From positions 1-64,000 of the forward strand of contig LSSL01000047.1 in the NCBI GenBank assembly GCA_001953115.1: a DNA stretch of 64,000 bases, given 5' to 3'. Position 1 is the first letter of the stretch. Each line of letters opens with the position of its first letter. The position numbers and the translations under genes were made by a program. Origin of the DNA: Smittium mucronatum. Lineage: Eukaryota > Kickxellomycota > Harpellomycetes > Harpellales > Legeriomycetaceae. The notes beneath the pieces are model-generated. The model worked only from the letters and a program-made list of their open reading frames with translations, searched no databases and was not told where the DNA came from. Shown here one piece after another: positions 61,053-64,000 of the stretch.

Positions 61053-64000
61053 ATGGGAATCAAATCAATTTTTAGACGCCAAAAGTCTCGAGCAATGGTC
61101 GGAACAGTCCAAATATCAAACAGTGAAAGTGAGTTTAGTGTAACTGAAAGTGTCAGAAGAAAAACTTTGAAAGATACTTCCAAAGCAAACACTAAAAACA
61201 AAAAGGGACCGACGGATATCCTGAGTAGTTCTGAAGCAGTTGGATATGAAAAAATCTCCAATTCTAAAAAGCCGTTTATTAGGCTGGGTGACGGGTTTTC
61301 TTCCGAATCAAGTCTACCAGATTTCAGTCTCGGTGCCAGATTAGAGCACAAAAACGACTCCGGTACCGGGTTTAGATCAAAGCTTGACCCCAAAGGTGGT
61401 TATGGCGATTTTGAGGAGGTGTTTAACGTCAACAAAAATATTAAAGACGAAAGTTGGAGACAAATAACTGGTAAAGGATCTCAAGAAAGCTCTAACTTAT
61501 CTTCAACCGAAACAAGCGTTTATCAACATTTTGATAACCGTAAGGATACATCTTCATCGGAAACCCATGGAGGAAAAGGACTTATTGATGATAACTTCCA
61601 CTCAAAAATAAGGGCCCATAAAAGCTTCCATTACTTCGATGCTTATGACGGTAGCGATCCAAACACTACATCCGAATCTATTTTTAACTACAGTAATGGC
61701 GCAGAAAAATCTCCAAAAATCTCTAATGATCTTTTGAACAGCGAATTTTATTTTGATAGTAGTATAATCGACTGGGATAACAAGGGTATCTCTGAAATAT
61801 ATCGAGAAAATGATAAAACCGACTCCCCAAGATTAAAAATGGAGACATTTGAAGATTTTTCCGACATTAAGGTGTCATATTCTGATAAGAAGGATACTAA
61901 GAAAGGGATTTCCCCAAAATCTGATCTCGTTGAAAAAACATCAAGGGATGAAATCGTAAGTAGCGCCGATTATTTGAAAAATGCCCCGGTCAATAGAAAC
62001 ACAGAGATAATGTCGAACAAAAACGGAGACCATGAAGAGAGAACAATAAAAAACAGTAGAAAAAAATCTTTCATCTTTGGTCTTGTAAGAAAGAAAACAT
62101 CAGATAAACATAAAGCTTTTATAGAAAACACAGAAAGAAAGACCCCAAATAATCCAATTCATAGCGCCTCAAAAAATACCGATGAAGCGGAAAATATTTC
62201 ACAATCAAACGATAATAGTGATGACGAATCTCTCCCTTTAGATATGAGAAAAAATAAAAAATTCAGCGAAGAGTTAAAGAAATTAGCTGAAGAGGAGGAA
62301 GTTAGACTTGCAAAAGAGTTGGAAAGGGTAAAAATGATTAAAAAAAAGGAAAATGAAGAAAAAAGAAGAAATAAAGTTTATGATAGAATGAGAGAAAGGC
62401 ATTTACGTGAGTATAAGATTAATAATGCCGGAGAATTGTACAAGCCAGCGTACCCTACATTACAAGATGATAACAATTCAGCAGAATTGGATGCTAGCAT
62501 TATTAACCAAAGGAATAATTACATTAATTCTAGACTTGATACACCTATGAATTACCCTCTCACAAGCCCCAATAATGTATTTCCAGCAAATGGTATTGCG
62601 CAAGAAGATTATTCATCGCATTTGGCAGGGGGGAAAGTCAGTCAACTAATGAATGTTCAGTACGAAACTTCTCATTCTGATTCAACTGATTCTAATGGTA
62701 GAGAATTGCTTGCTGAGTCTGATGATATTGACCAAAATCATGGAAATCAAGGTATGTATTTGTCAAAAGAAAATAATGACGATTATCATTCCGGTTGTAG
62801 CAGTGATAGCGATGAGTCTTTATTCACTCTAAACAAAAAAATCTTGAAGAAAATAGCCCAGAAAGAAAGGAAATACATTAGCTCAGGAAATTTGAGTGGA
62901 ATGTCATCAAAGCTAAAAGAATTAAAAAAGCTGAAGGACCAAATATCAAAACTTGAATCTAGCTTGAAGAACGAATATTCATCCCAAGGCTGTCCTAAAA
63001 CTAGATATATTTATGGTGAGAGTGAGCCAAAAACAGGATACACAGACCTATCTTTAAATCGCAAAAAGGTCAGATTTAATCACACTGTATCAGTAGTTTT
63101 TGAATCTCCATTAACTCCCTGCTATCCAAACGTTAGAAGCTCATATTATGGATCGTATTCTCATAGTGATATTTTCAAGTCACTAGATGACTTAGATTTA
63201 TACATGAAAAAACTTAAGGATGAGAAGCCTTATCAAGTTATAAGAAACTCACAATCACTCGTTGATATTAACAGTCTTAGTGAATTGGGGAAGAAGCAAC
63301 TTAGAAAGAAGGTTTCAGAAATGTCTATTATTGCAAAACAGTTCTCAGACATCAAAAACACACAAGAAAATTTTACATTAAGCCCTGAATTAAATATGCT
63401 CAAAAAAAATAAATGCGAGAACGTCTTTGAAGAAGCTGAGCCGATTACCCGAACTACTATAATGGCAAATAACCCCAATGCATCATTAGAGATTCCTCTA
63501 ACAGAAGAATCTGTACCAGTAGATCATTTAGTTAAAAAAAGAGGCAAGAGGGTCGAGCGAATTCCTCTCAAACATAACGAAGTAGACTGCAATTTAGATG
63601 AAAGCAGAAAAACATCTAACGATGCGTTGATAGGAAAAAATGAAGTTGAAAAAAAAGAAATTCTAACAGAAACTCACCATGGAAGCTTAAAAATTAAAAA
63701 TAATATCGAAAATAGCACCAACTCAGAAAATATTTCAATAAATCCAAATGCACTTAGGAGAGATCAAGATGTAGCATCACAATTCAATTTAGGATACACG
63801 GGCATGCATCATGTTCAAGGGGGGTTACCTAATCAAATTTATAACCATCAACATAATTATATTGCTACCCCACAAATAAGCAGCAGAACATTAAAAACCA
63901 AAAGCTTTCAACCCAACAATATAGCAACACCAAATGTTTTCTATAACTCATTGTATCCAAGCCAAGCTCAAAATAAGACCTACATGCGCCAAAGCTATAC
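61053..64000 (+). CDS. large low-complexity protein, partial at 3' end
   Basis: An uninterrupted frame of 982 codons opens at ATG 61,053 (in-frame TGA at 61,026) and is still open at the window edge, so the C-terminus is missing. No intron is needed, unlike the neighbouring genes. The protein is rich in Ser, Asn, Lys, Asp and Glu and looks largely disordered. Two strongly charged helical stretches, probably coiled coil, lie at residues about 404-452 (EELKKLAEEEEVRLAKELE) and about 618-643 (KLKELKKLKDQISKLESSLK). KKVRF at residues 671-675, followed by NHTVSVVFESP, fits the RVxF docking motif for protein phosphatase 1. Several fungal polarity and glycogen-targeting subunits carry such a KVRF block. 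The N-terminus MGIKSIFRRQKSR is basic. No enzymatic domain is visible; a scaffold or PP1-targeting role is a guess. Codon composition is clearly less AT-rich than the flank. Confidence 0.85.
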   Translation, partial: MGIKSIFRRQKSRAMVGTVQISNSESEFSVTESVRRKTLKDTSKANTKNKKGPTDILSSSEAVGYEKISNSKKPFIRLGDGFSSESSLPDFSLGARLEHKNDSGTGFRSKLDPKGGYGDFEEVFNVNKNIKDESWRQITGKGSQESSNLSSTETSVYQHFDNRKDTSSSETHGGKGLIDDNFHSKIRAHKSFHYFDAYDGSDPNTTSESIFNYSNGAEKSPKISNDLLNSEFYFDSSIIDWDNKGISEIYRENDKTDSPRLKMETFEDFSDIKVSYSDKKDTKKGISPKSDLVEKTSRDEIVSSADYLKNAPVNRNTEIMSNKNGDHEERTIKNSRKKSFIFGLVRKKTSDKHKAFIENTERKTPNNPIHSASKNTDEAENISQSNDNSDDESLPLDMRKNKKFSEELKKLAEEEEVRLAKELERVKMIKKKENEEKRRNKVYDRMRERHLREYKINNAGELYKPAYPTLQDDNNSAELDASIINQRNNYINSRLDTPMNYPLTSPNNVFPANGIAQEDYSSHLAGGKVSQLMNVQYETSHSDSTDSNGRELLAESDDIDQNHGNQGMYLSKENNDDYHSGCSSDSDESLFTLNKKILKKIAQKERKYISSGNLSGMSSKLKELKKLKDQISKLESSLKNEYSSQGCPKTRYIYGESEPKTGYTDLSLNRKKVRFNHTVSVVFESPLTPCYPNVRSSYYGSYSHSDIFKSLDDLDLYMKKLKDEKPYQVIRNSQSLVDINSLSELGKKQLRKKVSEMSIIAKQFSDIKNTQENFTLSPELNMLKKNKCENVFEEAEPITRTTIMANNPNASLEIPLTEESVPVDHLVKKRGKRVERIPLKHNEVDCNLDESRKTSNDALIGKNEVEKKEILTETHHGSLKIKNNIENSTNSENISINPNALRRDQDVASQFNLGYTGMHHVQGGLPNQIYNHQHNYIATPQISSRTLKTKSFQPNNIATPNVFYNSLYPSQAQNKTYMRQSY

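Noticed and set aside
60962..61393. 143-codon minus-strand ORF
   Set aside because: Antisense shadow of the start of the long plus-strand gene at 61,053.

Overview
The window is nuclear DNA of a eukaryote. Two of the three genes are split by short GT-AG introns (65 to 141 bases), TGA, TAA and TAG all act as stops, and genes lie 5 to 35 kb apart in very AT-rich DNA. Relics of LINE, Ty1/copia and probable TTAA-site DNA transposons fill part of the rest. Together with an exportin-4-type karyopherin and a fungal-style LIM protein, this suggests an early-diverging, AT-rich fungus. That assignment is inference; nothing here fixes the species.

Layout: 1-9 kb is AT-rich and gene-free. 9-14.7 kb is less AT-rich and holds C-runs, a GC-centred palindrome and a 1.0-kb fold-back element with near-identical 156-bp inverted arms. 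A two-exon LIM-domain gene lies at 14.79-15.92 kb. 15.9-21.1 kb holds coding-like relics on the minus strand and short elements bounded by TTAA plus CCCTTT ends. A nine-exon exportin-4-like gene fills 21.12-25.86 kb. A decayed LINE lies at 26.95-29.92 kb, with endonuclease and reverse transcriptase motifs in order but broken by stops and frameshifts. 30-43.7 kb is extremely AT-rich, with microsatellites and one truncated LINE tail. A decayed Ty1/copia element lies at 43.75-46.65 kb. An assembly gap (47,663-48,354) is edged by an identical 26-bp repeat and sits between two inverted copies of a dispersed repeat. 48.6-52.7 kb is AT-rich with another LINE tail. 52.7-61.0 kb holds further relics. 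An intronless reading frame of at least 982 codons starts at 61,053 and runs off the right edge; because it has no stop in the window, simple ORF finding would miss it.

The three protein genes look unrelated: nuclear transport, a LIM scaffold, and a large low-complexity protein with a candidate PP1-docking motif. The strongest observations are about mobile DNA: three LINE tails that all keep an 11-codon distance between a shared ATG and the stop, a copia relic recognised from two correctly ordered domains, the fold-back element, and a recurrent TTAA/CCCTTT element family. No tRNA, rRNA, CRISPR array or complete autonomous transposon was found.
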